A program made the position numbers and the translations under genes. From NCBI GenBank assembly GCA_028293725.1, contig JAQGOE010000031.1, forward strand, positions 1 through 64,000: DNA of 64,000 nucleotides, written 5' to 3'. Shown here piece after piece: positions 1 to 9,050 of the stretch (its first letter is position 1; each line of letters starts with the position of its first letter). Origin of the DNA: Gammaproteobacteria bacterium (GTDB lineage: Bacteria; Pseudomonadota; Gammaproteobacteria; Steroidobacterales; Steroidobacteraceae). A model generated the notes under the pieces. The model saw nothing but the letters and a program-made list of their open reading frames with translations. It was not told where the DNA came from and did not search any database.

Positions 1-1
1 C

Positions 2-262
2 CTCGGGTTCTACGTCTTTCACGTAGCCGGGGCATGGCGTTGGATTTACGTGACCACGGCCTTGATCGCCCTTTACCTGAACTGCTTCGTGGCCGTGGTG
101 CAATCATTTCAGAAGATCCCGGCGCTCCACGCACTGGCGCCAAAGGGGAATGAACCTCCCTTCGTCGCCGCACAGGTAACTCTCATGCTCGCCTTCATCG
201 TGATCGGGGTCGTCTGCGTGAGACGGTTCCATCCGACCACGCTGGGCGCTGCTTACGCCTGA
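2..262 (+). CDS. Hypothetical membrane protein, 5' end missing
   Basis: The reading frame is open from the left edge to a TGA at 260-262, so only the C-terminal 86 residues are visible. Two hydrophobic stretches are seen. One lies near the start of the visible part (around WRWIYVTTALIALYL) and one near the end (VTLMLAFIVIGVVCV), joined by a short polar loop. This looks like the end of a small inner-membrane protein. I do not recognise a family. It converges on the c-di-GMP gene and the two coding ends overlap by 10 bases. Confidence 0.6.
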   Translation, partial: LGFYVFHVAGAWRWIYVTTALIALYLNCFVAVVQSFQKIPALHALAPKGNEPPFVAAQVTLMLAFIVIGVVCVRRFHPTTLGAAYA

Positions 263-2418
263 GCGAGGTTGTTTCGCAGGCGAGGTACTTCGAACAGCGA
301 GCTGAGGAGCGAGAACGCCTCCTCGGCAGGCATCGGCGGCGCGACCAGGTATCCCTGGATGGTGCTGCAGTGTTCCTGAGTAAGGAACTGACGCTGCTCC
401 TGGGTTTCAACGCCCTCGGCCACGACCTCCAGGCCGAGGGCCAGGCCCAGGGCGATCGCCGCACGACAAAGCGCGGCATTGTGAGGGTCGGCGGTGCAGT
501 CTTCGACCAGCGACCGATCGATCTTCACACAGTCCACGTTCAACAGCTTCAGGCGCGCCAGCGAGGAGTGGCCGGTGCCGAAGTCGTCGACAGCCAACGA
601 GACACCCAACGCCCGCAGACGCGCCAGGTGGCGGGCCGCAAGCTCCGGAGACCTCATCGCCACCGTCTCGGTGATCTCCAGCTCCAACAAGTCGGCCGGC
701 AGCCGCGCGGCATCCAGCGCCGCGGCCACACGCTCGGGCAACTCCTCGCGCGCAAACTGAATCGGTGACAGGTTCACCGACACCCGCAGCGAAGCGCCGC
801 CCCGGTCGAGCCAGGCGCGCAGATCGTGACACGCTTGACTCAACACCCACTGGCCGATGGATTCGATGAGCCCCGTCTCCTCCGCGATGGGAATGAACAA
901 GCCCGGGAGCACCAGGCCGCGCGTCGGATGGTGCCACCGCAGCAGCGCTTCCACGGCAGTCGGGTAGCCGGTGACCGTATCGATGCGCGGTTGGTAGTAG
1001 ATCTCGAGCTCGTTGCGCTCCAGGGCATCGCGCAACTCGACCTCGATCAGCAACCGGTCCGTGCTCGGCCGCATCGCGCTCTCGAAGAGCCGAAACGAAT
1101 CCCCGCCGTTCGCCTTGGCGGTGTACATCGCCAGGTCCGCGTGTTTGAGCAGCGTCGATCCGTCGGTGCCGTCCTTGGGAAAACGGCTGATTCCCATACT
1201 GCAGGTGGTGTACACGGTCCGGTCCGACAGCCGGAAATTGCCGCGCAGTTGCCGGAACAGCTTCTGCACGGCCGCGCTGACGTGCGCTTCGTCCGGGAGG
1301 TCATCGAGTACCAACACGAACTCGTCACCCCCGAGCCTGGCGACAACATCGCAGGCGCGCACGGTGGAGCGCAGCCGGCGCGCGATCTCGACGAGCAACT
1401 CGTCGCCTACATCGTGACCGAGCGTGTCGTTGACATATTTGAACCGGTCGAGGTCGATCATGAGTACCGCGAGTGAGACACTCGTGCGGTAAGACGCCTG
1501 CAACATCTCATCCAACTTCGAGCGCAGGCCGAGGCGATTCTCCAGACCCGTCAGTGCATCGTGGTAGGCGAGGAATGAGACGCGCTGCTCCGAGACCTTG
1601 CTGGCGGTCACATCAGCTACATAGCCATGCCAAGTCGTGCTGCCGTCCTCGTTCCTGCGCGGTACCGCATCTCCCACCGCCCAGGTCATCGAGCCGTCGG
1701 GACGTACGATACGGTGCTCGATATGCCACGGCACGAGGGTCTGTCTCGACTGTCGCATCATCGCCAGCACCCGCTCGCGATCTTGTCGATGGGTTACGCT
1801 CAGAAGCGCATCACCGTCGCTCAGCAACACCTCGGGCCCCAACCCGTACACGGCGCTCACTCCGGGGCTGACATAAAGGAACTCGCTCTTGCCTTCTTGC
1901 GTCAGTCGCCATTGAAAGATCATGCCCGGCACGTTTTCAGCGATGAGCGCCAGCCGCTCACTGATGATCCGGCTCTCCGTCTCGTTACGTCGCAGCGCCT
2001 CGCGTTTCAACACCTCGTTGGTGACATCGGCGTGAATGCAGACCCAGCCCTTCAGCTTGCCCTCTGCGTCGAGCAAGGGGCGTGCGTCGGTGTCCAACCA
2101 CCACTCGTGGCCGTCCTTGCTGCGCACGAGAATCTCGAAGCGCAAGCCACGCCCGGCATCGAAACTTTCGCGAATGCGTTGTTTGGTCTCGGGATCGGAG
2201 CTCTCGAAATGCAACAGCTCGCTGGGCCTGCGCCCGAGGTACTCTTCCGGACTGTACCCGGTGAGCTGGCTGAAAGCGGCATTTGCCCAGACGATGCCCC
2301 GTTGGGGGTCGTTGAGAGTGACTCCGTAACCGGTGACCTGCGCCACCATCGACAGCCACGCGCCGGCCGTCTCGGGAGTGATGTCGCCCGGGGGCGCGGT
2401 AGGAATATCGCTTTTCAT
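253..2418 (-). CDS. PAS-PAS-GGDEF-EAL cyclic-di-GMP signalling protein
   Basis: A 721-residue cytoplasmic sensor with two PAS/PAC domains (about residues 20-140 and 150-280), then a GGDEF diguanylate cyclase domain and a C-terminal EAL phosphodiesterase domain. The GGDEF signature is intact near residue 361. The EAL domain keeps EALLRW near 489, DDFGTG near 610 and VVAEGVET further on, so both enzymatic domains look competent. No membrane segment is seen, so the stimulus is probably cytosolic (redox, ligand or gas). The frame is open upstream to 2721, but that part overlaps the neighbouring dehydrogenase and is low-complexity. The ATG at 2416-2418 (MKSDIPTAPPG) is therefore preferred. The net activity cannot be read from sequence. 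Confidence 0.93.
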   Translation of the reverse strand: MKSDIPTAPPGDITPETAGAWLSMVAQVTGYGVTLNDPQRGIVWANAAFSQLTGYSPEEYLGRRPSELLHFESSDPETKQRIRESFDAGRGLRFEILVRSKDGHEWWLDTDARPLLDAEGKLKGWVCIHADVTNEVLKREALRRNETESRIISERLALIAENVPGMIFQWRLTQEGKSEFLYVSPGVSAVYGLGPEVLLSDGDALLSVTHRQDRERVLAMMRQSRQTLVPWHIEHRIVRPDGSMTWAVGDAVPRRNEDGSTTWHGYVADVTASKVSEQRVSFLAYHDALTGLENRLGLRSKLDEMLQASYRTSVSLAVLMIDLDRFKYVNDTLGHDVGDELLVEIARRLRSTVRACDVVARLGGDEFVLVLDDLPDEAHVSAAVQKLFRQLRGNFRLSDRTVYTTCSMGISRFPKDGTDGSTLLKHADLAMYTAKANGGDSFRLFESAMRPSTDRLLIEVELRDALERNELEIYYQPRIDTVTGYPTAVEALLRWHHPTRGLVLPGLFIPIAEETGLIESIGQWVLSQACHDLRAWLDRGGASLRVSVNLSPIQFAREELPERVAAALDAARLPADLLELEITETVAMRSPELAARHLARLRALGVSLAVDDFGTGHSSLARLKLLNVDCVKIDRSLVEDCTADPHNAALCRAAIALGLALGLEVVAEGVETQEQRQFLTQEHCSTIQGYLVAPPMPAEEAFSLLSSLFEVPRLRNNLAQA

Positions 2419-2486
2419 TGCCCTCAGTGTGGCGGCCTTGGGACCTAGGTAGCATGACCTGATCGGCATGCGGCATGCGACGGCCG

Positions 2487-3569
2487 TCACAGGTCCAACG
2501 GCATCGCAATATGTTGCGCCGCACCGTGTGACGAGCTGCTCAATTGCGCATCGATCAGGGTCAGACGCTTGCAATAGTGGTCGATCGCCAGCTCGGCCGA
2601 CATTGCGACTTTGCCCTGGAGCGGCAGCGCCTGTTGTCCCGCGAAACGCACGGCCTTGCCGACACAGGCCTTTGCCGCCGACAAGGCCCGGCGGCGCTCG
2701 GAACGGTCGCGCTCCCGGCAACGGGCGCTCGCCAGGCAGCTCATACCTTTTGCCTGCGTCACCATCAGGAAGAGGTCGAACTGCTGGCGGGTGTTGAGAT
2801 AACGCCGCGTGCGTTCGTTGAGGGCCTCGATAACACCAACCGCTTCGGCGCAGAGCGCCGCCAGTGCGCAGTCCACCGCCTGTTCCAGGGCGGTCAGTGC
2901 GGCACCGGGCGCCCCGAGACGCGCGGCAGTCGGCACCTGGACATTGTCGAGGACAACATCCGCCGCGGAACGGCCATCCCGGGTACGGTATGCCGTTGTT
3001 TTGACACCAGTGGCGTCAGGCCCGACCATGAACAATGACAACCCGCCGGCGGCTTCGTCCCGCGCGGACACAATCAACATGTCAGCGACCGGAGCGTCCA
3101 GCACCATCGCCTTGCTGCCGTTCAGGAAATAGAAGCCCTTGCCGCGTCGGGCGGTCGTGCCCACGTGATCGAGCACGTAGCGAGCGCCTGCCTCATGGTG
3201 AGCCAGAGCGCTGCGCAGAGCGCCATTCGCAATCTTGGGCAGCAGGACGGCTCGTTGCATCACCGTACCGTGATCGCGGATGAGGCTGCCACCCAGTACC
3301 ACGGTGCTCAGGAACGGCTCGAGCACCAGCCCGCGGCCCAGTTCCTCCATCACGAGCATGATTTCGATGGGGCCGCCGTAGCCGCCGGCATCCTCCGGCA
3401 AACCCACGCCGAAGATGCCCTGCTGCGCCAGCAGGCGCCAGATTTCGGGGCTGGAGCCGTGCGGGGATTCGAGGAACGCCTGCCGGCGCTGGAACGTGTA
3501 CTCCCGCGCGACCAGCCGCCGCACTGAATCACGCAGCATGGCCTGGTCTTCGGTGAGTTCAAATTCCAT
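2487..3569 (-). CDS. Acyl-CoA dehydrogenase family protein, divergent and internally shortened
   Basis: A 360-residue flavoprotein of the acyl-CoA dehydrogenase family. The N-terminal and middle domains are recognisable (MEFELTEDQ, GVGLPEDAGGYGG, FYFLNGSKAMVLDA). The C-terminal domain is abnormal. After YLNTRQQF the usual segment (family pattern G-V-x-I-G-x-F-Q-x-L-Q-H) is absent and the sequence passes straight to DLFLMVTQAKGMSCLAS. The normally conserved FAD-contacting QLHGGMGMT block reads PLQGKVAMSAE. The protein may be a non-catalytic partner subunit or a decaying gene. It is divergent from an SDR gene with 137 bp between starts, which suggests joint control. Family call is firm; substrate unknown. 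Confidence 0.85.
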   Translation of the reverse strand: MEFELTEDQAMLRDSVRRLVAREYTFQRRQAFLESPHGSSPEIWRLLAQQGIFGVGLPEDAGGYGGPIEIMLVMEELGRGLVLEPFLSTVVLGGSLIRDHGTVMQRAVLLPKIANGALRSALAHHEAGARYVLDHVGTTARRGKGFYFLNGSKAMVLDAPVADMLIVSARDEAAGGLSLFMVGPDATGVKTTAYRTRDGRSAADVVLDNVQVPTAARLGAPGAALTALEQAVDCALAALCAEAVGVIEALNERTRRYLNTRQQFDLFLMVTQAKGMSCLASARCRERDRSERRRALSAAKACVGKAVRFAGQQALPLQGKVAMSAELAIDHYCKRLTLIDAQLSSSSHGAAQHIAMPLDL

Positions 3570-3706
3570 GGATGATCACCAGGATAGAGGACTCGGCGCG
3601 AGTCGTGCCGCGCCCACGGAGACATGTTGACACGCCCGTGTGACAGAAGGTATTTGGCGTTAGTCTTAGATCAGCCAGCATTCCGACAGGGTTGAGGTCA
3701 AGCACT

Positions 3707-4498
3707 GTGTCGCTATTTGACATTTCCGGCCGGGTGGCCGTCATCACCGGCTCATCGCGCGGCATTGGCCGCGCGGTGGCCGAGCGCCTCGCCGAACACG
3801 GCGCCAAGGTTGTCATTTCTTCGCGCAAGCTCGAGGCGTGCACGCCGGTGGCGGATGCCATAAACGCAGCCCGCGGTCCCGGCACGGCGATTGCCGTAGC
3901 TGCCAATATCTCCTCAAAGGACGACCTGGCGAACCTGACCGCCAAGGCTCGAGAGGCCTTCGGGAAGATCGACATCCTGGTCTGCAACGCGGCGACGAAC
4001 GTGCACATGGGGCCCATGTCGACCATCACGGACGAGCAGTTCCGTAAGATCCTCGATAACAACATCCTGTCGAACCACTGGCTGATCCAGCTCGTGGCCC
4101 CGGAGATGACCACACGCCGTGAAGGCGCGATCGTCATCGTGTCGTCCGTAGGGGGCCTGCAGGGCTCCGCGCTCCTGGGGGCGTACAGCCTTTCCAAGGC
4201 GGCCGATTTCCAACTCGCGCGCAACCTGGCCGTGGAGCTCGGACCGCATAATATCCGGGTCAACTGCGTCGCTCCCGGGATCATCAAGACGGACTTCGCC
4301 CGCGCACTGTGGCAAAACCCGAAGATCGCCAAGGCCAGCGAGGACGCGACACCGTTGCGCCGACTCGGTGAGCCGGACGACGTAGCCGGCGCTGTAGTGT
4401 TCTTATGCTCACCAGCCGGCCGGTTCATCACCGGCCAGCATCTCGTCATTGACGGCGGAGCTACCGTCGGCGGCGGCGGCTCCGCGAAGTTCGAATAG
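3707..4498 (+). CDS. Short-chain dehydrogenase/reductase (SDR)
   Basis: A 263-residue classical SDR, NAD(P)-dependent. The cofactor motif TGSSRGIG lies at 14-21, NAA replaces the usual NAG near residues 94-96, and the catalytic Ser (146/147), Tyr160 and Lys164 are present (YSLSK). The C-terminal FITGQHLVIDGG motif is typical of the fold. A GTG at 3707 (MSLFDISG) with GAGG about nine bases upstream is preferred over the TTG at 3692. It is divergent from an acyl-CoA dehydrogenase-like gene, which suggests oxidation or reduction of a hydroxyacyl-CoA, but the substrate cannot be named. Confidence 0.9.
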   Translation: MSLFDISGRVAVITGSSRGIGRAVAERLAEHGAKVVISSRKLEACTPVADAINAARGPGTAIAVAANISSKDDLANLTAKAREAFGKIDILVCNAATNVHMGPMSTITDEQFRKILDNNILSNHWLIQLVAPEMTTRREGAIVIVSSVGGLQGSALLGAYSLSKAADFQLARNLAVELGPHNIRVNCVAPGIIKTDFARALWQNPKIAKASEDATPLRRLGEPDDVAGAVVFLCSPAGRFITGQHLVIDGGATVGGGGSAKFE

Positions 4499-4501
4499 AG
4501 C

Positions 4502-6667
4502 TCAGTGGCCGGCGGCCAGGCCGCGGTATTCGATCAGCGGCCCGATGTCCGGGTCCCGCCCGTAGAAGTTACGGAACTGCGTCTGGGGATCCTGGCTGCG
4601 ACCCCGTGACAGCACCTTGTCGCGCAGGTAGTCGCCATTAGCGCGTGTCAGGCCACCGTGCTCGTGCATCCATTGTCCGGTGTCGCGCGCCAACACTTCG
4701 CTCCAGAGATACGCATAGTACCCGGAGGAATAACCGCCGGCGAAAATGTGCAGAAAGTACTCCGAGTGATAGCGCGGCGGCACATCCGGGAAGTCGATGC
4801 CGTTCTTGCGAAGTGCGGCAGCCTCGAAGGCGGCCACGTCGGCGGCGGCCGGCGCCTGCGAGGCGTTGATGAGATGCCATTCCTGGTCGAGCATGGCGGC
4901 GGCGAGATACTCCGTCGTGGCATAACCCTGATTGAACTTCTGCGCCATCAGCACCTTGTTCAGCAACTCCTGCGGCATGGCCGCGCCGGTCTGATAGTGC
5001 TTCGCGAAGTTCGCCAGGACGACGGGCTCGCGAGCCCACATCTCGTTGTACTGCGACGGGTACTCGACGAAGTCCCGGGGCACCGCCGTGCCGGAGAGCA
5101 GCGGGTAGTGCACGTTCGACAGCATTCCATGAATCGCGTGACCAAACTCATGGAACAGCGTGGTGACTTCGTCGAAAGTGAGCAGCACCGGCCGCCCGGG
5201 CTGCGGCTTCGGGATGTTGAGGTTGTTGGTCACGAGGGGCTTGAGCCCGAACAGCCGCGACTGCCGCACGAAGCTGCTCATCCAGGCGCCGCCCTGTTTG
5301 TTGTCGCGCGCGAAATAGTCACCGAGGAATAAGGCGAGCGGCGTACCGTCCTGATCGAAGACCTCGAACACACGCACGTCCGGCTGGTACACCGGCAAGT
5401 CCTTACGCTCTTTGAAGGTGAGGCCGTACAGTTCGTGGGCGGCGAAGAATACGCCGTCATTCAACACGCGATCGAGCTCGAAATACGGCGCGACCTGCGC
5501 CTCGTCGAAGTCGTAACGCGCCTTCCGCAGGGCTTCGGCGTAGTACGCCCAATCCCACGGCTGCAACTTGTACGGCGGCTGGTGGTCGCGAGCCACGTCG
5601 GCGTCGATGATCTTCTGCATCTCCTCGGCATCACGCCGCGCGCCCGCCAGCGCCGCCGGCGCAATGTGGGTGAGGATCTGTTGCACGGCGGCCGGGGTCG
5701 CGGCCGACTCATCCGCCAGTTGGTAGGCCGCGTGGTTCGGATAGCCGAGCAGTGTCGCTCGCTCGGCTCGCAGCTTCACGATCTTCGCAATCACCGCAGT
5801 GTTGTCAGAGGTGCCACCGTTGGCGCGCTCGATGGACGCCTTGTAGATCTTCTCGCGCAACGCCCGATTCTTCAGCCGCGCCAACGAAGGTTGATTCGTC
5901 GTGTTCTGCAACGGGATGACCCACTTCCCGCTCAGGTTGCGAGCCGCGGCGGCCCGCTCCGCCGCGCCGATCTGCTCCGCGGAGAAGCCATCGAGCTCGG
6001 CGGCGCTGTCGACGACCACGGCGCCGTCTTTGCTGGCTTTCAACACGTTCTGTTTGAACTGGGTCATCAACGAGGAAATCTGCTCGTTGAGCTCGCGCAA
6101 ATGCGCCTTGTCCGCCTCCGAGAGCGTGGCTCCGGCGCGCACGAACATGACGTGATAGCGCTCGAGGAGCTGCAACGACTCGGCATCGAGCTTCAGACTC
6201 TCACGGCGTCGGTATAACGAATCGACGCGGGCAAACAGCGCCGTGTCGAGCAGAATCGAGTCCTCGTGCGCCGTGAGCCGCGGCGTCATCTCGGTATCGA
6301 TCTTGTCCATCTCCGGATCGGTATTCGAGCTGTTGAGGTTGGAGAAGACGGTATTCACCCGGTCGAGGAGCTGCCCGGTACGCTCGAGGGCCACGATGGT
6401 GTTCGCGAAGTCCGCCGGGTGCGTATTGCGCGCGATCGCCGCGACTTCCTCGCGCTGCTCCCGCATTCCCGCTTCGAATGCCGGCACGTAATCCGAGTCT
6501 TTGATTTTGTCAAACGGTGGCAGCCGGTATGGCAGCGTGCTCGGTTGCCGGAAAGGATTGTCCGCCATTGCGATCGTCCCCGTGTGTGTCGGTGGTGCGC
6601 CACTTTGCGGCGCGGCAGGCTCCCCTGCCACTCCGGCAGCCAGGATCGCCAGCAGAATTGAGCTCAT
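4502..6667 (-). CDS. dcp: M3 family zinc metallopeptidase (peptidyl-dipeptidase Dcp-like), exported
   Basis: A 721-residue peptidase of the M3 (thimet/Dcp) family, which hydrolyses short peptides. The zinc-binding HEFGH motif is at about residues 505-509 (FHEFGHAIHGML), with the downstream YPSQYNEMW region and a GGYSSGYYAYLWSEV segment, both typical of Dcp. The N-terminus MSSILLAILAAGVAGEPAAP resembles a Sec signal peptide, so the enzyme probably acts in the periplasm. The ATG at 6665-6667 is chosen because GGAAGGA precedes it. The neighbouring 3' end of the SDR gene is only three bases away. Confidence 0.93.
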   Translation of the reverse strand: MSSILLAILAAGVAGEPAAPQSGAPPTHTGTIAMADNPFRQPSTLPYRLPPFDKIKDSDYVPAFEAGMREQREEVAAIARNTHPADFANTIVALERTGQLLDRVNTVFSNLNSSNTDPEMDKIDTEMTPRLTAHEDSILLDTALFARVDSLYRRRESLKLDAESLQLLERYHVMFVRAGATLSEADKAHLRELNEQISSLMTQFKQNVLKASKDGAVVVDSAAELDGFSAEQIGAAERAAAARNLSGKWVIPLQNTTNQPSLARLKNRALREKIYKASIERANGGTSDNTAVIAKIVKLRAERATLLGYPNHAAYQLADESAATPAAVQQILTHIAPAALAGARRDAEEMQKIIDADVARDHQPPYKLQPWDWAYYAEALRKARYDFDEAQVAPYFELDRVLNDGVFFAAHELYGLTFKERKDLPVYQPDVRVFEVFDQDGTPLALFLGDYFARDNKQGGAWMSSFVRQSRLFGLKPLVTNNLNIPKPQPGRPVLLTFDEVTTLFHEFGHAIHGMLSNVHYPLLSGTAVPRDFVEYPSQYNEMWAREPVVLANFAKHYQTGAAMPQELLNKVLMAQKFNQGYATTEYLAAAMLDQEWHLINASQAPAAADVAAFEAAALRKNGIDFPDVPPRYHSEYFLHIFAGGYSSGYYAYLWSEVLARDTGQWMHEHGGLTRANGDYLRDKVLSRGRSQDPQTQFRNFYGRDPDIGPLIEYRGLAAGH

Positions 6668-6782
6668 ATGGATCCTTCCCTGATGTAAACCAAGCATTCT
6701 CCCAGACCGGCCGGCAGCGGTACACTACGCAACCCGGCCCCCGCGAAGCGGCGGGCCCCAATTTCATGAGATCGATCCGCAC

Positions 6783-7268
6783 ATGGCCATCACACAAGAC
6801 TCCGTCGTAACCCTCCATTACACGCTGAAAGACGATGCCGGCGAAGTGCTCGACAGCTCGAGCTCCGGAGAGCCGCTCGCCTATCTACATGGCCATGGGA
6901 ATCTCGTTCCCGGCCTGGAGCGCGAGCTCGCGGGTAAGGATGCGGGGGACAAGCTGAGCGTGAAAATCTCACCCGCCGATGGCTACGGCGAGTTCGATAA
7001 GGCGCTCATTCAACGCGTGCCGCGTCGGGCCCTGAAGGGCATCAAGAACATCAACGTCGGGATGAGGCTACACGCGCAGACGCCGCAGGGCCCGCAGGCG
7101 GTCACCGTGACACAGATCCAGGGGGACATGGTGACCCTGGATGGGAATCACCCGCTGGCCGGCAAGAACCTGAACTTCGACATCGAAATCACGGATGTTC
7201 GGGTGGCGACTGAAGAAGAGCTGGAGCACGGCCACGTGCATGCCGCTGGTGACCATCACCACCACTAG
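6783..7268 (+). CDS. slyD: FKBP-type peptidyl-prolyl cis-trans isomerase SlyD
   Basis: A 161-residue SlyD homologue, a cytosolic prolyl isomerase, chaperone and metallochaperone. The FKBP half begins VTLHYTLKDDAGEVLDSS and contains GNLVPGLERELAGKDAGDK. The insert-in-flap segment spans about residues 70-125, and NHPLAGKNLNFDIEI closes the fold. The tail is histidine-rich (HGHVHAAGDHHHH), consistent with nickel or zinc binding, though shorter than the E. coli tail. No clear Shine-Dalgarno sequence precedes the ATG. Confidence 0.95.
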   Translation: MAITQDSVVTLHYTLKDDAGEVLDSSSSGEPLAYLHGHGNLVPGLERELAGKDAGDKLSVKISPADGYGEFDKALIQRVPRRALKGIKNINVGMRLHAQTPQGPQAVTVTQIQGDMVTLDGNHPLAGKNLNFDIEITDVRVATEEELEHGHVHAAGDHHHH

Positions 7269-7321
7269 GCGAGCCGCACCCGCGAGGCTGATCGCCGGCC
7301 TGTTGGTATCGGTTGTCTAGG

Positions 7322-8188
7322 TCAGTCATCCGCGTCCATGTCGGCCAGATGCGCGAATAAAGTTTTCATCGCGTCGACGCGCGAGAGATACCCACGCGGA
7401 TCGTGATCACCGCACCGCTGCCCCTCGGCGAAGTGGAACCCGTGTCGAGCGTAGAGGTCGCCAGCACCGGCCCCGCACAGATGGATCGTGGCCGCAAGAT
7501 GCTGCTTCTGCTGTAGCGTGGCGTGAGTAATCCGATTGCGCGCCAACGTGCTCGCGACGTGCACATCCAGATACGCGGAAGTGAGCTCGACCGCATGGCT
7601 CGGGATCACACGGAAGTAGAGGCCGTTCAGCCAGCACGAGTGCCAGTCATCCCAGGCCCCCTCGGTGGCGACTACATGATCATGGACACAGAAGTGCCGG
7701 GCCTCCTCGAAAGTTCCGTCTGTCATCTGGTACATACCCACTGCACTCGTCGCGGGCCTGTAGATCTCGAACGGCTTCAACTTCCAGGACCAGCGCCAGT
7801 AGGTTCTTGCTATCGGGTTCCCCGACCCTTCCACCTGTGCGAGCGCGGCGAGCAACTCGGGTGAAATAGCGTCCGTCGAATGCTTGCGGAATATGGGCTC
7901 ATAACTACGCCACGTCTCCGTCGGAGTCTTGAAGAGTGTGCCACTCACCGGGAAGAACAACTCGGAAGGCTTGCGGACAACCTGGTAGATCCAGTTGGTG
8001 GCCAGCCAGATCACGGCGAGAACGGCCACGACAGTCGCGATCTGAATCGAAACGGGCGCGCGGTGAAAGCGCCGCATCCAGCGGCGGCGCGTGGTTGCGG
8101 TGGGCCAAAGCTTGGCCAACCTCGAGCGTTTTTTCCGCTTTTTTCTGGGTTTGCCGTCGCGCTGACGCCGGTATACTGGAGAGGACAA
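7322..8188 (-). CDS. Membrane-anchored lytic transglycosylase-like (SLT domain) protein
   Basis: A 288-residue protein with a very basic N-terminus (KPRKKRKKRSRLAK), one membrane segment at about 46-64 and a periplasmic lysozyme-like domain. The putative catalytic Glu120 sits in LAQVEGSG, followed by GMYQ at 151-154, as in SLT-type transglycosylases that cleave peptidoglycan. Several cysteines (CVHDH, SCWLNG, HLCGAG, RCGDH) may form disulfides. The start is uncertain: the frame opens with TTG at 8188 and no good ribosome site is visible; the next Met is at residue 38. Family assignment moderate to good. Confidence 0.78.
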   Translation of the reverse strand: MSSPVYRRQRDGKPRKKRKKRSRLAKLWPTATTRRRWMRRFHRAPVSIQIATVVAVLAVIWLATNWIYQVVRKPSELFFPVSGTLFKTPTETWRSYEPIFRKHSTDAISPELLAALAQVEGSGNPIARTYWRWSWKLKPFEIYRPATSAVGMYQMTDGTFEEARHFCVHDHVVATEGAWDDWHSCWLNGLYFRVIPSHAVELTSAYLDVHVASTLARNRITHATLQQKQHLAATIHLCGAGAGDLYARHGFHFAEGQRCGDHDPRGYLSRVDAMKTLFAHLADMDADD

Positions 8189-8246
8189 GGAATGGGCTTG
8201 AACTTCGTGGGCCGAAGGACCTGACTATCGCAAGAGAACGCCGCTG

Positions 8247-9017
8247 ATGCCAGCCAAAAAAGCAGTTTCGACGGGGCGGCCACCCGCTCTCGTCGCCACC
8301 GAGCGCAAGCGATCCTTGCGACTACACGGTACGATCGCACAAGACATCGGTGTGCGCATCGTCTCTGGACGCCTGCGTCCGGGGCGCGTTCTGAACGGAG
8401 AAATCGAAGCGAGCGCGCAACTGCGGGTCTCACGGACGGCTTACCGCGAGGCGGTGCGGATCCTAGCGGCGAAAGGTTTGGTTGAATCGCGGCCGAAGCT
8501 CGGCACGCGGGTGAGCGATCCGAGCCGCTGGCATCTGCTCGATCCTGATGTGCTGGGGTGGATGTTTACCTCCCATCCCGACGCGGAGGTGTTGAAGGGC
8601 CTGTTCGAGTTGCGCACCATCATCGAGCCCGCGGCGAGCGCTCTCGCGGCGAGCCGGCGCTCCAAGGCGCAGTTGGGGGCCTTGCGGGATTCGCTGGATC
8701 GTATGAAGCAGCACTCTCTCACCAGCGAGGCAGGCCAGCAGGCGGATCGTCAATTTCATACAGTGTTGCTCGAGGCGGCCGCGAACCGGTTCCTCGCCTC
8801 ACTCAGTAGCAGCGTCGCCGCCGCGCTCCTGTGGATGCCCGTGCTTCAGCAAGGCAAGGGGCCTTTGTTGCGTGATCCGATTCCCGACCACGAGCGAGTC
8901 TACGAGGCCATCGCCGCGAAGGATCCCAAGGCGGCCGCCACAGCCATGACGGACCTCATCCAGCTTGCACTGTTGGATACGAGCCGGCGGCACAAGAAGT
9001 CAACTTCTCGTGCTTGA
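8247..9017 (+). CDS. GntR-family transcriptional regulator, FadR subfamily
   Basis: A 256-residue regulator with an N-terminal winged helix-turn-helix (about residues 30-95, including SRTAYREAVRILAAKGLVES) and a C-terminal FCD ligand-binding domain (about 105-235, with FELRTIIEPAASALAA and FHTVLLEAAANRFL). FadR-subfamily proteins usually bind organic acids, sugar acids or acyl-CoA. No adjacent catabolic operon is obvious, since an esterase follows 33 bp downstream, so its target is unclear. GAGAA lies upstream of the ATG. Confidence 0.9.
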   Translation: MPAKKAVSTGRPPALVATERKRSLRLHGTIAQDIGVRIVSGRLRPGRVLNGEIEASAQLRVSRTAYREAVRILAAKGLVESRPKLGTRVSDPSRWHLLDPDVLGWMFTSHPDAEVLKGLFELRTIIEPAASALAASRRSKAQLGALRDSLDRMKQHSLTSEAGQQADRQFHTVLLEAAANRFLASLSSSVAAALLWMPVLQQGKGPLLRDPIPDHERVYEAIAAKDPKAAATAMTDLIQLALLDTSRRHKKSTSRA

Positions 9018-9050
9018 CGTCTGCAACGCTGAACTCATACGCTGCCGCGC

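Noticed and set aside
253..2721. Long N-terminal extension of the GGDEF-EAL protein
   Set aside because: The first 101 codons overlap the neighbouring dehydrogenase gene and are low-complexity; ATG 2418 gives a normal PAS start.
3632..3645. Short inverted repeat ACACG/CGTGT between the ACAD and SDR genes
   Set aside because: The arms are only five bases and the motif is likely by chance.
6728..6756. GC-rich near-palindrome before slyD
   Set aside because: Imperfect pairing with no T tract and no known element; not distinguishable from background.
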